This document shows, in pieces, positions 26,784-35,064 of a DNA stretch of 64,000 nt. A program made the position numbers and the translations under genes. The stretch covers positions 558,001 through 622,000 of the forward strand of contig JASCOV010000002.1 in the NCBI GenBank assembly GCA_029960045.1. Direction: 5' to 3'. This stretch comes from Flavobacteriaceae bacterium PS02293. Its GTDB lineage: Bacteria; Bacteroidota; Bacteroidia; Flavobacteriales; Weeksellaceae. The first letter of the stretch is position 1; the number at the start of each line of letters is the position of its first letter. Under the pieces are notes generated by a model, which searched no databases, was not told the DNA's origin, and worked only from the letters and a program-made list of their open reading frames with translations.

Positions 26784-27905
26784 ATGGAAAAAGGAAATTA
26801 TTTATTTCATAAACTTGACCGGTACATTGGTATTCCTTTAGTATTCCTATTGGGTTTTTTAAAAATTAAGAAAAAACAGCCTGATACTATAAAAAGAATA
26901 GCAATTCTAAACCTTGGATCTATTGGAGACAATGTTTTGATGTCTGCATCTATTTCTGATATAAGAAGTGAATACCCGCAATCACAAATAATAGTTTTTA
27001 CAGGAGGAACAAATTTCGAAATTGTGAAATTGATCCCAGGTGTAGACGAAGTCGTTAAATTGATAATTACTGACCCGTTAAGTTCTATCTCAGAAATAAG
27101 AAAAAGGGGACTTTTTGATGTTCTTCTCGATTTTGGACCCTGGCCAAGAATCAATGCGATATATGCGTCTTTGTTTAAAGCTAAATATAAAGTAGGATTC
27201 AAAACAAAAAATCAATATAGACATTATATCTACGATAATACTGTTGAACACAGTGATGAAAAACATGAGATAGATAACCATAGAAATCTAATCAAATCAT
27301 TATATAACAGAAAGAATCATCATCCACAATTAATTGTAAAAGAATATGATTTTAGTAGATTTAATATAGATCGAAATCAGAAAATTGCAATTTTACATCC
27401 TTGGTCTGGAGGTTTAAAGAAATTGGATAAACAATGGAGTAACGAAAACTGGAAAAACTTATACAACGGCATATATACTATGTTTGATAAAGTTATAATA
27501 ACAGGGGCTCCTTCAGATCTTCAGGACACTATTGATCTAGAACAAGAGATTAAAAAAGATAACAGATTTCCTGAAATTGTAAATATGGCAGGTAAACTTA
27601 CCTTATCAGAAACAATTTATCTCATAAACATATCAAGTTTTATTTTCTGTGTAGATACAGGTATTGCCCATATAGCAGCAGCTTTGGATAAGCCTCAAAT
27701 ATGTTTGCAAGGGCCAGCAAAATCGTTGCGTTGGAAGCCTTACAGTGATAGAGCAATTGTTGTAAATCCATCCACAGGAACATATGGTTACATAAGCTTG
27801 GGATTTGAAAAAAATCCTGACAATAGTAACTGTATGGATAATATAAAAGTAGAAGATGTTTTAAGTTTATTTTATAAGTATAGACAAGAAGAATTAAAAA
27901 AATAG
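26784..27905 (+). CDS. GT9 family (heptosyltransferase-like) glycosyltransferase 2
   Basis: A 373-residue GT9 protein starting at the ATG one base after the previous stop codon; an in-frame ATG at 26760 inside the upstream gene would add eight unlikely residues. The characteristic N-terminal motif is displaced to about residue 43 ('IAILNLGSIGDNVLMSA') by a hydrophobic leader ('YIGIPLVFLLGFL') that may tether the enzyme to the membrane. The donor-binding part shows 'AILHPWSGG' and 'SSFIFCVDTGIAHIAAALDKPQICLQGPA'. It differs clearly from its neighbour, so the pair probably add heptose to different acceptors. It precedes hldD by 8 bp. Confidence 0.88.
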   Translation: MEKGNYLFHKLDRYIGIPLVFLLGFLKIKKKQPDTIKRIAILNLGSIGDNVLMSASISDIRSEYPQSQIIVFTGGTNFEIVKLIPGVDEVVKLIITDPLSSISEIRKRGLFDVLLDFGPWPRINAIYASLFKAKYKVGFKTKNQYRHYIYDNTVEHSDEKHEIDNHRNLIKSLYNRKNHHPQLIVKEYDFSRFNIDRNQKIAILHPWSGGLKKLDKQWSNENWKNLYNGIYTMFDKVIITGAPSDLQDTIDLEQEIKKDNRFPEIVNMAGKLTLSETIYLINISSFIFCVDTGIAHIAAALDKPQICLQGPAKSLRWKPYSDRAIVVNPSTGTYGYISLGFEKNPDNSNCMDNIKVEDVLSLFYKYRQEELKK

Positions 27906-27913
27906 AACAAATT

Positions 27914-28921
27914 ATGACTCAACATAAAAATAATAAAATTGTTATCACGGGAGCTGCAGGTTTTATTGCATCCTGTATGGTTAGTTATCTTAATGACAAC
28001 GGTTATTATGATCTGATTTTGGTAGATAATTTTGAAAGAGAAGATAAAAGAAAGAATTGGGAAAATAAAAAATATTTAGAACTTGTAAATCGGGATCAAT
28101 TTTTTGATTGGCTGAATAAGCCGGGAAATAGCGTGGACGTAATCATACATTTGGGAGCTAAGACAGATACTACAGAGTTTGATTATTCCATCCATGAAGA
28201 ATTGAATGTTATATATTCCCAAAAAATATGGGAATATTGTACAGATGCAAATGTACCTCTCATATATGCTTCTTCCGCCGCCACATACGGAAATGGAGAA
28301 TTTGGATATTCGGACAATCACGAAGTGCCATTTGAATTAACCCCTCTTAATCCTTATGGCAAAAGTAAAAACGAATTTGATAAATGGGCAATTTTGCAAG
28401 AAAAACAACCGGTTTTTTGGAGTGGTCTCAAATTTTTTAACGTATATGGCCCTAATGAATATCACAAAGGAAGAATGGCAAGTGTCATATTTCATTCGAT
28501 GAAACAGATTAAAGAAAAAGGTTTTGTTGAACTATTCAGAAGTCATAACCCAAAATATAAGGACGGAGAGCAATTGCGTGATTTTGTATATGTGAAAGAT
28601 TTGATCAAAATCATCTATTGGATGACGACTGAGATGTTGGACAGAAAATGGCTTTTAGAAAATAATGGATTGTATAATTTAGGCACTGGTAAGGCACGTA
28701 GTTTTTATGACTTGGTATCGTCAACATTCAGAGGTCTGGATTTGTCCCCTGATATCAGATTTATTGATATGCCGTATGATATTAGAGACAAGTATCAATA
28801 TTTTACAGAGGCGGAAATGGCAAAATTAAGAACGGCAGGCTATTCCGAATCATTTTATAGTTTAGAAGATGGCGTTGAGGACTATGTGAAAAATTATTTA
28901 GACAAAGAAATATATTACTAA
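27914..28921 (+). CDS. hldD: ADP-L-glycero-D-manno-heptose 6-epimerase
   Basis: A 335-residue extended SDR enzyme. The NAD(P) motif '[10 protein letters not shown]' is at residues 11-20, the '[12 protein letters not shown]' substrate loop at 77-88, and the catalytic Y148-x3-K152 in 'NPYGKSK'. Threonines and '[24 protein letters not shown]' match HldD/RfaD. It converts ADP-D-glycero-beta-D-manno-heptose to the L-glycero form, the last step of the pathway. All other enzymes of the route (gmhA, gmhB, hldE) follow within 80 bp of one another, so the assignment is secure. Confidence 0.93.
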   Translation: MTQHKNNKIVITGAAGFIASCMVSYLNDNGYYDLILVDNFEREDKRKNWENKKYLELVNRDQFFDWLNKPGNSVDVIIHLGAKTDTTEFDYSIHEELNVIYSQKIWEYCTDANVPLIYASSAATYGNGEFGYSDNHEVPFELTPLNPYGKSKNEFDKWAILQEKQPVFWSGLKFFNVYGPNEYHKGRMASVIFHSMKQIKEKGFVELFRSHNPKYKDGEQLRDFVYVKDLIKIIYWMTTEMLDRKWLLENNGLYNLGTGKARSFYDLVSSTFRGLDLSPDIRFIDMPYDIRDKYQYFTEAEMAKLRTAGYSESFYSLEDGVEDYVKNYLDKEIYY

Positions 28922-28932
28922 TAAACATAAAT

Positions 28933-29499
28933 ATGCAAAAATTATTAAACAGTATTTTTGAGGATCATATAAAGACCAGTAAACTGAGTCAGTCGCTTCT
29001 CACAGAAAAGATAGAAAGCGTGAGTGCCGACGTTTGTGCCTCACTTCAACAAGGTAAAAAAATACTACTTTTCGGAAATGGAGGAAGCGCAGGTGATGCT
29101 CAGCATATAGCTGCAGAATTCACAGGACGCTTTGTAAAAGAAAGAAGAGGTTTGCCTGCAATTGCATTGAGTACCGATACATCTGCACTCACAGCAATAG
29201 GTAACGATTATGGTTTTGATGAAGTATTTAGAAGACAAGTTGAGGCATTGGCGAATGAAGGTGATATATTATTTGGTATTTCTACAAGTGGTAATAGCCC
29301 AAATGTTGTAAAAGCATTGGAATATGGAAAAACAATTGGATGTAAAACTTTTGGACTGAGCGGAAGAGATGGCGGGAAAATGAATGATGTTTGTGATCTA
29401 AATATTGTAGTACCATCTGATATCACTGCCAGAATACAGGAAATGCATATTCTTATAGGGCACATGATCTGTGAAATTGTGGATAATATAATAGAATGA
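28933..29499 (+). CDS. gmhA: D-sedoheptulose 7-phosphate isomerase
   Basis: A 188-residue SIS-domain isomerase. The signature '[21 protein letters not shown]' region (residues 47-67) contains the phosphate-binding loop and the zinc/catalytic residues H58 and E62. '[16 protein letters not shown]' is the second phosphate loop and '[16 protein letters not shown]' near the C-terminus supplies the last His. It turns sedoheptulose 7-phosphate into D-glycero-D-manno-heptose 7-phosphate, the first committed step to ADP-heptose. Length is usual for GmhA (~190). Confidence 0.95.
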   Translation: MQKLLNSIFEDHIKTSKLSQSLLTEKIESVSADVCASLQQGKKILLFGNGGSAGDAQHIAAEFTGRFVKERRGLPAIALSTDTSALTAIGNDYGFDEVFRRQVEALANEGDILFGISTSGNSPNVVKALEYGKTIGCKTFGLSGRDGGKMNDVCDLNIVVPSDITARIQEMHILIGHMICEIVDNIIE

Positions 29500-29500
29500 A

Positions 29501-29992
29501 GTGAATAAAGCTGTTTTTTTAGATAGGGATGGTACCATCAATGTGGATCACGGTTATGTATATAAACCGGAAGATTTACAGTTTATTGAAAAAGTCCCGG
29601 AATCCTTATTACGACTTATAAAAGCTGATTTTTTATTAATTATCATTACAAATCAATCAGGTGTAGGAAGAGGTTTTTTTACCGAAGAAGCCGTTAATAG
29701 TTTTAATGAAAACCTGATTTCTCAACTCTTAGAAAAAAATATAAAAATTACAGATGTGTTTGTTTGTTTTCATAATCCTGATCAGAATTGTGATTGTAGA
29801 AAACCATCTCCGAAATTAATTTTTGAAGCCATGAAAAAATATGATATTGATCCAACAAGATCTTTTATGATTGGAGATAAGGAGTCTGATGTTCTAAGTG
29901 GTAATAAAGCAGGTGTAACATCATTTCTTTTAGATAAAGATCAAGATTTCAGTATTATTACAGACCAAATTTTACAATTAAACGATGAGTAA
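29501..29992 (+). CDS. gmhB: D-glycero-beta-D-manno-heptose 1,7-bisphosphate 7-phosphatase
   Basis: A 163-residue HAD phosphatase starting at GTG one base after the gmhA stop codon. The HAD motif I is 'VFLDRDGTIN' with nucleophile D8 and acid D10; motif II is 'IITNQSGVGRG'; the zinc-binding loop 'CFHNPDQNCDCRKPSP' is specific to GmhB; motif III/IV is 'KPSPKLIFEAMKKYDID' and 'MIGDKESDVLSG'. It removes the 7-phosphate to give heptose 1-phosphate for HldE. The length is a little below that of E. coli GmhB (191). It overlaps hldE by 8 bp. Confidence 0.93.
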   Translation: MNKAVFLDRDGTINVDHGYVYKPEDLQFIEKVPESLLRLIKADFLLIIITNQSGVGRGFFTEEAVNSFNENLISQLLEKNIKITDVFVCFHNPDQNCDCRKPSPKLIFEAMKKYDIDPTRSFMIGDKESDVLSGNKAGVTSFLLDKDQDFSIITDQILQLNDE

Positions 29993-31397
29993 ATTATTCC
30001 CCCAGCAAAATAAAATCCTGATAATTGGAGATGCTATTCTTGATGTTTACTATTTAGGTAAAGTAGATAGAGTTTCTCCCGAAGCACCGGTTCCTGTTGT
30101 TCAGGTACAGAAAACAAGCAAAAAACTTGGTGGTGCGGCTAATGTTGCTAACAACATTAGTAAGCTTAATGGAGATGCTTCTCTAATAGGGTTTTCTGGA
30201 AAAGATATGAATTGTAAGATATTAAAAGATCTTTTGAGCGAAAATAATATAAATCATTCGTTGATAGAAACTCAATGTCCTACAATAACAAAGATAAGAG
30301 TTGTTTCCGGAGTTCAGCAGATTGTTAGAGTTGATTTTGAAGAAAATATTACAACAACTGACGAACTGGAATTTTTAAAGATTAAACATTTGGATCATGA
30401 TTTCGAGAATTGCGATATAATTGTACTTTCAGATTATGGTAAAGGTTTTATAACAGAAAAATTCAGTCAATATGTTATTAATAAATCCAATATTGCGAAC
30501 AAACCGACTATAATAGATCCAAAAGGTAATGATTGGGAAAAATATAGAAACGCAACTATCGTAACTCCCAATGTCAAAGAACTTAGTGAAATAGTAGGTT
30601 TTCCTTTAGAAAATGAGGATGATATTATAGAAAAAGCAGGTTTGATGGTCAAACAAAAATTTAATTTTAAATATTTGTTAGTTACAAGATCAGAAAAAGG
30701 AATGACTTTTTTCGGTGAGGAGATAGAACATATCAGAACAACAGCTACAGAGGTTTTTGATGTCTCAGGTGCTGGCGATACTGTTGTCGCAACAATTGCA
30801 AGAGCTCTGTCATCCGGATATTCTTGGATAGATAGTATAAAACTTGCTAATAAAGCTGCAGGAATTGTCGTGAGCAAAATAGGAACCGAACCTATCAGCT
30901 ACTATGAGCTGGAAGATTCTATAGAAGAGTTTCGAGAAGAAAATAAGGTCATAGACAACGATAAAGTAGAAAATATAATAAAAGAACTTAAAAGTAAAGA
31001 CAAAAAAATTGTTTTTACAAATGGTTGTTTTGATATTATTCATAAGGGGCATATAAAGTATTTGCAAGAAGCAAAAAAACATGGTGATGTCCTGATAATC
31101 GGTCTTAATAGTGATCAGTCTGTAAAAAGACTAAAAGGTCCAGAAAGACCAATTAAAGATCAAGAGGAAAGATCTCTAATAATGAGTGCTTTAGAAATGA
31201 TCGACTATGTTATAATTTTTGATGAAGATACGCCTGCTGCTATTTTGGAAAAAATCAGACCAGATACATTGATTAAGGGTGGAGATTATAAAATTGAAGA
31301 AATTGTTGGAAGAGAATTTGCTGTTACAACTACAGTTATACCATTTATAAATGGTTATTCTACATCGTCAACTATTGACAAAATAAAAACAATTTAA
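29985..31397 (+). CDS. hldE: Bifunctional heptose 7-phosphate kinase / heptose 1-phosphate adenylyltransferase
   Basis: A 470-residue fusion of two enzymes. The N-terminal ribokinase-type (PfkB) kinase spans about 1-320 with 'GGAANVANN' (49-57) and the ATP/anion-hole motif 'DVSGAGDT', D259 to D265. The C-terminal nucleotidyltransferase (about 335-470) has 'FTNGCFDIIHKGH' with the catalytic HxGH at H353-H356 and ends with 'GYSTSSTIDKI'. It phosphorylates heptose 7-phosphate at C1 and later adds AMP to give ADP-heptose. Its length equals that of E. coli HldE (477). It completes the ADP-heptose pathway with its neighbours. Confidence 0.95.
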   Translation: MSKLFPQQNKILIIGDAILDVYYLGKVDRVSPEAPVPVVQVQKTSKKLGGAANVANNISKLNGDASLIGFSGKDMNCKILKDLLSENNINHSLIETQCPTITKIRVVSGVQQIVRVDFEENITTTDELEFLKIKHLDHDFENCDIIVLSDYGKGFITEKFSQYVINKSNIANKPTIIDPKGNDWEKYRNATIVTPNVKELSEIVGFPLENEDDIIEKAGLMVKQKFNFKYLLVTRSEKGMTFFGEEIEHIRTTATEVFDVSGAGDTVVATIARALSSGYSWIDSIKLANKAAGIVVSKIGTEPISYYELEDSIEEFREENKVIDNDKVENIIKELKSKDKKIVFTNGCFDIIHKGHIKYLQEAKKHGDVLIIGLNSDQSVKRLKGPERPIKDQEERSLIMSALEMIDYVIIFDEDTPAAILEKIRPDTLIKGGDYKIEEIVGREFAVTTTVIPFINGYSTSSTIDKIKTI

Positions 31398-31434
31398 TGA
31401 ATCACATTTTTATATTTAAGGCAGAAAATATAAT

Positions 31435-32400
31435 ATGAATTATATAATTTTTGGCGGTTCTGGTTTTATCGGAACCCACCTAATTAATCTATTATCCAAT
31501 AACAATCAAGGAAATATATATAATCTTGATATTGTTGAGAATAACCATGGAGGAAAATCCAAGTTTATCCACTGTGATGTGAGAAACAAAGTCGACATCA
31601 ATATTCCTTTTGCGGAAAATGATGTGATATTCAATTTTGCAGCAGTCCACACAACCCCGGGACATCCAGACCATGAATATTTTGAAACCAATATTTGGGG
31701 AGCTGAAAACATTATTGACTTTGCCGAAAAATGTAATATTAAGAAAATAATTTTCACATCATCTATTGCACCTTATGGAGCTTCTGAAGATGTAAAAACG
31801 GAAAAAACACTTCCAACTCCTAATACACCTTACGGAATATCAAAACTGGTTGCCGAGAAAATTCATACCGCTTGGCAGGCAAAAGATTTTGATAACAGAA
31901 AATTGACAATATTAAGACCAGGCGTTGTTTTTGGCAAAGGTGAAAACGGTAATTTTACAAGATTATACTGGGGAATAAGAAAAAAACGTTTCCTTTATCC
32001 CGGTCGCAAAGACACCATCAAGGCTTGTATTTACGTAAAAGAGTTAGTGCGTTTTATGCTCTATTCTTTAGATTCACAAAAAAATGGAGTAGAAATATAT
32101 AATTGCTCGTATTATCCAGCTTACACCATAGAACAAATCTCTAATTCTATGATGAAAGCGACTGGGATGAAAAGAAATATTCCTAAAATCCCCGGCGGAC
32201 TCTTGAAAACTGCTGCATCGGTAATAGGAATGGCTGGAGGCAAAGCATTAGGTATTCATCCGGACAGAGTGAAAAAACTAATGATATCAACTAACATTAG
32301 TGGTGAGAAGTTGTCTCTATCAGGATATGTTTTTCAATACACGTTCGATCAAGCTTTGGAAGATTGGTTTGAAGACAATGCGCGCCAATTTTTAAAATAA
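31435..32400 (+). CDS. NAD-dependent epimerase/dehydratase (extended SDR)
   Basis: A 321-residue extended SDR protein. The NAD motif is 'IIFGGSGFIGTHL' (3-15); 'FNFAAVHTTPGHPDHEYFETN' marks the substrate region; the catalytic Ser/Tyr/Lys set is 'FTSSIAPYG' plus 'TPYGISKLVAEK' (Y-x3-K). The substrate is not evident: it lacks the HldD substrate loop and is shorter than GalE or RmlB (about 340-360). It lies 37 bp after hldE and before a nucleotidyltransferase and an RmlC-like epimerase. It may therefore modify a nucleotide sugar of the locus, perhaps a heptose derivative; this is inference. Confidence 0.78.
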   Translation: MNYIIFGGSGFIGTHLINLLSNNNQGNIYNLDIVENNHGGKSKFIHCDVRNKVDINIPFAENDVIFNFAAVHTTPGHPDHEYFETNIWGAENIIDFAEKCNIKKIIFTSSIAPYGASEDVKTEKTLPTPNTPYGISKLVAEKIHTAWQAKDFDNRKLTILRPGVVFGKGENGNFTRLYWGIRKKRFLYPGRKDTIKACIYVKELVRFMLYSLDSQKNGVEIYNCSYYPAYTIEQISNSMMKATGMKRNIPKIPGGLLKTAASVIGMAGGKALGIHPDRVKKLMISTNISGEKLSLSGYVFQYTFDQALEDWFEDNARQFLK

Positions 32401-32446
32401 GATTACGTACTTTATATATTCCGCTTATTTTTAGCGTTATTTTTCA

Positions 32447-32454
32447 TACTTTTG
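32447..32454 (+). promoter_or_regulatory. Internal -7 promoter element before the TagD-like gene
   Basis: TACTTTTG matches TAnnTTTG and ends 18 bp before the ATG at 32473. No clear -33 TTTG is seen. It suggests an internal start for the last part of the locus. Confidence 0.45.
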
Positions 32455-32472
32455 TTCACATAAACTAATATT

Positions 32473-32910
32473 ATGAAAACTGAAAAAATAGGAATAACCT
32501 TTTCAGCATTCGATTTACTCCATGCTGGCCATATAAAAATGCTTGAAGAAGCTAAAACGGTATGCGATTACTTAATTGTTGGATTGCAGATAGATCCCAC
32601 GTTTGACAGGCCAAATAAAAATAGACCTACACAATCAGTTGTAGAACGCTACATTCAACTCAAAGCTTGCCGTTCAGTTGACGAGATTATCCCATACAAC
32701 ACTGAGGAGGATCTTATGGATATTTTGAAATCATTTGTAATTGATGTCCGAATAATTGGTGATGATTACAGGGACAAAGAATTTACGGGTAAAGATTATT
32801 GCGAGATGAAGGGAATTCAGATTTATTTTAATAAACGTGATCACAGATTTTCAAGTTCAGCTTTGAAGAAGGCAGTCTTTGAACAAGAATTAATAAAACT
32901 TAATAAATAA
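32473..32910 (+). CDS. TagD-like cytidylyltransferase-family protein
   Basis: A 145-residue nucleotidyltransferase of the cytidylyltransferase-like superfamily. The HxGH motif is in 'FSAFDLLHAGHIKML' (near residues 15-19 of the fold) and the product shows 'DYLIVGLQIDPT' and 'IGDDYRDKEFTGKDYC'. TagD and related glycerol-3-phosphate cytidylyltransferases normally have 'RTEGISTT' near the C-terminus; here the corresponding loop is 'DHRFSSSALKK', so substrate or nucleotide preference may differ. Together with the preceding SDR and following RmlC-like gene it may activate a small alcohol or sugar phosphate for the polymer. Assignment as a glycerol-3-phosphate enzyme is tentative. Confidence 0.75.
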   Translation: MKTEKIGITFSAFDLLHAGHIKMLEEAKTVCDYLIVGLQIDPTFDRPNKNRPTQSVVERYIQLKACRSVDEIIPYNTEEDLMDILKSFVIDVRIIGDDYRDKEFTGKDYCEMKGIQIYFNKRDHRFSSSALKKAVFEQELIKLNK

Positions 32911-32923
32911 TCAATTAAACTAG

Positions 32924-33469
32924 ATGAAAATAAAATCGACTCCGTTAAATGATTGTTATATAATAGAACCTACGATTTTCGAAGATGACAGAGGTTATTT
33001 TTTTGAAAAGTATAATGAGAGAAAATTTGAAGAAGTAACAGGCCTCAATGGACATTTTGTTCAAGATAATATTTCTAAATCATCATACGGTGTTTTAAGA
33101 GGTTTACATCTTCAGAAAGGAGAACATGCACAGGCAAAACTAGTTTCTTGTTTAGAAGGAAAAGTCTTTGATGTTGCAGTTGATTTACGAGAAAATTCTT
33201 CAACTTTTGGGCAATGGTTCGGAATAGAATTAACCCCGGAAAATAAACTTCAACTTTATGTTCCAAGAGGTTTTGGTCATGGCTTTTCTGTCTTGAGTGA
33301 AACTGCAATTTTTGCATATAAGTGTGATAATTTTTATAATAAGGAGTCAGAAGGTGGGGTGCTTTGGAATGATGTAGATATTAATATAGACTGGCAACTT
33401 CCCTTAGAAGACGTTATCTTATCTGAAAAAGATGCAGTACTTACTAAGTTCACTGAACATAATTTTTAA
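32924..33469 (+). CDS. rfbC: RmlC-like dTDP-4-dehydrorhamnose 3,5-epimerase
   Basis: A 181-residue cupin of the RmlC family. Visible motifs: 'DDRGYFFEKYNERKFEEVTG', 'QDNISKSSYGVLRGLHLQKGEHAQAKLVSC' with the catalytic His in 'RGLHLQ', 'GKVFDVAVDLRENSSTFGQW', 'LYVPRGFGHGFSVLSE' and 'EGGVLWNDVDINIDW'. This looks like a full-length, intact 3,5-epimerase. The partners RmlA, RmlB and RmlD are not in the window, which is unusual since the four genes usually cluster. Either they lie elsewhere on the chromosome or this enzyme acts on another 4-keto sugar, as RmlC-like enzymes do in Campylobacter heptose pathways. Confidence 0.87.
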   Translation: MKIKSTPLNDCYIIEPTIFEDDRGYFFEKYNERKFEEVTGLNGHFVQDNISKSSYGVLRGLHLQKGEHAQAKLVSCLEGKVFDVAVDLRENSSTFGQWFGIELTPENKLQLYVPRGFGHGFSVLSETAIFAYKCDNFYNKESEGGVLWNDVDINIDWQLPLEDVILSEKDAVLTKFTEHNF

Positions 33470-33475
33470 TTTAAA

Positions 33476-33509
33476 TTTGCATCAAATTGTTAAATAAATG
33501 TTATATTTG
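33476..33509 (+). promoter_or_regulatory. Promoter before the WcaJ-type gene
   Basis: TTTG (33476-33479) lies 22 bp before TATATTTG (33502-33509), a full match to the Bacteroidota -33/-7 arrangement. An overlapping TAAATTTG (33472-33479) is a second possible -7 box. The predicted leader to the ATG at 33584 is about 70 nt. Confidence 0.6.
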
Positions 33510-33521
33510 ATATAAACATTT
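33496..33521 (+). promoter_or_regulatory. Inverted repeat centred on the -7 box (candidate operator)
   Basis: AAATGTTATAT (33496-33506), spacer TTG, ATATAAACATTT (33510-33521): arms of 11 and 12 bases that pair with a single extra A. The dyad covers the -7 element of the promoter above, a position expected for a repressor site. Confidence 0.45.
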
Positions 33522-33583
33522 ATGACCTTTTGAAGCCAAAATTAGCTGACGAAATTAAAAATTTATACTTCATATTTTAGAAT

Positions 33584-34975
33584 ATGCCTTTTTATTTCTT
33601 GAAAAAATTAACCAAATACCTTGTATTTGGGGATTATATAATTATCAATATTTTCTTTCTTCTAGGGATTAATTTTTTTATTAGTCCTTTAGAAATTTCT
33701 GTCATCAAACCAGATTATAAAACACAGCTATTAATTCTGAACTTTTCTTGGTATATTATTTCCAAATTAGTAAATCTTTACGAGGATACTTACTATAAAG
33801 ATTCTGCAAAACAATTCAGTTCCTTATTCAAAGCGTTATCAATATTTGTCGTTTTCTTTTTCTTTTATAATACATTGATTTATTCCAAATCGATAAGTAT
33901 TTGGTTTACTGTTAAATATTTACTTTCTGTTACGTCTATGATGGTTTTGGGCAGAATCATTATTTTTCTCATCAGAAAGAAATACAGAATCAAAATCAAT
34001 AGAAAACTTACTTCAGTCAATACCATTTTGATTGGTAAGAATAATTTCTCAAAAACCATTTTGTCTAATGAAGAGATTAGATCTTCTATGGGAATCAGAG
34101 GATTTTATTCGTTAGAAAGTACAACTGAAAAAGGGAAATATTTAGGCGATATCAATGCACTTCTTGATGATCTTGAAAACGAAAAAATTGATAATATTAT
34201 TCTTTGCGATGACTCCATAGATGAAAATCTGTACAATGAGATCGTTCACGTTGCTGAGCATAAAATGGTTAGAATCTATATAGTGCCTGATTTTAAGTAT
34301 ATCAATATGGGACCGCATTCTTTTGATGTCATTCAAGGCGTTCCTTTTCTCAAATTGATGAAAGAACCTTTAACTAATGCAGAGAACCAATTTTTTAAAA
34401 GATTCTTTGATATTGTTTTTTCATTATTCGTTATTATTTTTATTCTCTCCTGGCTTTTCCCAATTGTAGCACTTATAATTAAATTGGAAAGTAAAGGCTC
34501 TGTATTTTTTCTACAAAAAAGATCCGGAATCAAAAATGAACCTTTTAATTGCATTAAGTTTAGGAGCATGGCTGTTAATAGTTATTCTGATGTCGCAATG
34601 GCTAAAAAAGGCGATAGCAGAATTACAAAATTTGGTAAATTCATTAGAGCAACTAGCATTGATGAATTACCTCAGTTTATTAATGTTCTAATAGGCAATA
34701 TGTCTGTTGTTGGACCTAGACCCCATATGTTATCTCAGACGAATCAATACTCAAAAATTACTAAGAAATATATGTTACGACATATCGTGAAACCAGGAAT
34801 CACTGGTTGGGCACAAGTTATGGGCTCACGCGGAGAGATATTTTCTGATAAAGATATGGAGAAGAGGGTAGAAAAAGATATTTGGTATATTCAGAATTGG
34901 TCATTTTTTCTGGATATGAAAATAGTTTTTCTGACATTTTATAATATAATAAAAGGAGATGAGCAAGCTTACTAA
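33584..34975 (+). CDS. WcaJ-type undecaprenyl-phosphate sugar phosphotransferase
   Basis: A 463-residue exopolysaccharide polyprenyl glycosylphosphotransferase. Four to five membrane helices lie in the first ~140 residues, a CoA-binding-like domain at about 140-260, and the C-terminal catalytic domain begins with a hydrophobic re-entrant helix ('FFDIVFSLFVIIFILSWLFPIVAL'). 'FNCIKFRSM', the Asp-Glu pair D360-E361 in 'SIDELPQF', 'VGPRPHM' and 'KPGITGWAQV' match the family. It loads a hexose 1-phosphate, usually glucose or galactose, on undecaprenyl phosphate. It is the second initiating transferase of the locus (the first is PglC-like at the other end). It is the last gene before a terminator and has its own promoter with an operator-like dyad. 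Confidence 0.92.
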   Translation: MPFYFLKKLTKYLVFGDYIIINIFFLLGINFFISPLEISVIKPDYKTQLLILNFSWYIISKLVNLYEDTYYKDSAKQFSSLFKALSIFVVFFFFYNTLIYSKSISIWFTVKYLLSVTSMMVLGRIIIFLIRKKYRIKINRKLTSVNTILIGKNNFSKTILSNEEIRSSMGIRGFYSLESTTEKGKYLGDINALLDDLENEKIDNIILCDDSIDENLYNEIVHVAEHKMVRIYIVPDFKYINMGPHSFDVIQGVPFLKLMKEPLTNAENQFFKRFFDIVFSLFVIIFILSWLFPIVALIIKLESKGSVFFLQKRSGIKNEPFNCIKFRSMAVNSYSDVAMAKKGDSRITKFGKFIRATSIDELPQFINVLIGNMSVVGPRPHMLSQTNQYSKITKKYMLRHIVKPGITGWAQVMGSRGEIFSDKDMEKRVEKDIWYIQNWSFFLDMKIVFLTFYNIIKGDEQAY

Positions 34976-35004
34976 AATTGCTTGTTTAAACACAGTCTAA
35001 ATAG

Positions 35005-35033
35005 AAAGAACCAAATTTTGGTTCTTTTTTTTA
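35005..35033 (+). terminator. Intrinsic terminator at the end of the polysaccharide locus
   Basis: Stem AAAGAACCAA (35005-35014) / TTGGTTCTTT (35018-35027), loop ATT, followed by a run of T. It closes the polysaccharide locus about 30 bp after the WcaJ-type gene. Confidence 0.88.
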
Positions 35034-35037
35034 TCAC

Positions 35038-35045
35038 TAAATTTG
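35038..35045 (+). promoter_or_regulatory. -7 promoter element of rimO
   Basis: TAAATTTG matches TAnnTTTG and ends 19 bp before the rimO ATG, immediately downstream of the locus terminator. Confidence 0.55.
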
Positions 35046-35064
35046 CAACCTCAAATTTTTATTA

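Noticed and set aside
30467..30877. A 136-codon minus-strand frame within hldE
   Set aside because: Shadow of the conserved kinase domain; no independent coding evidence.
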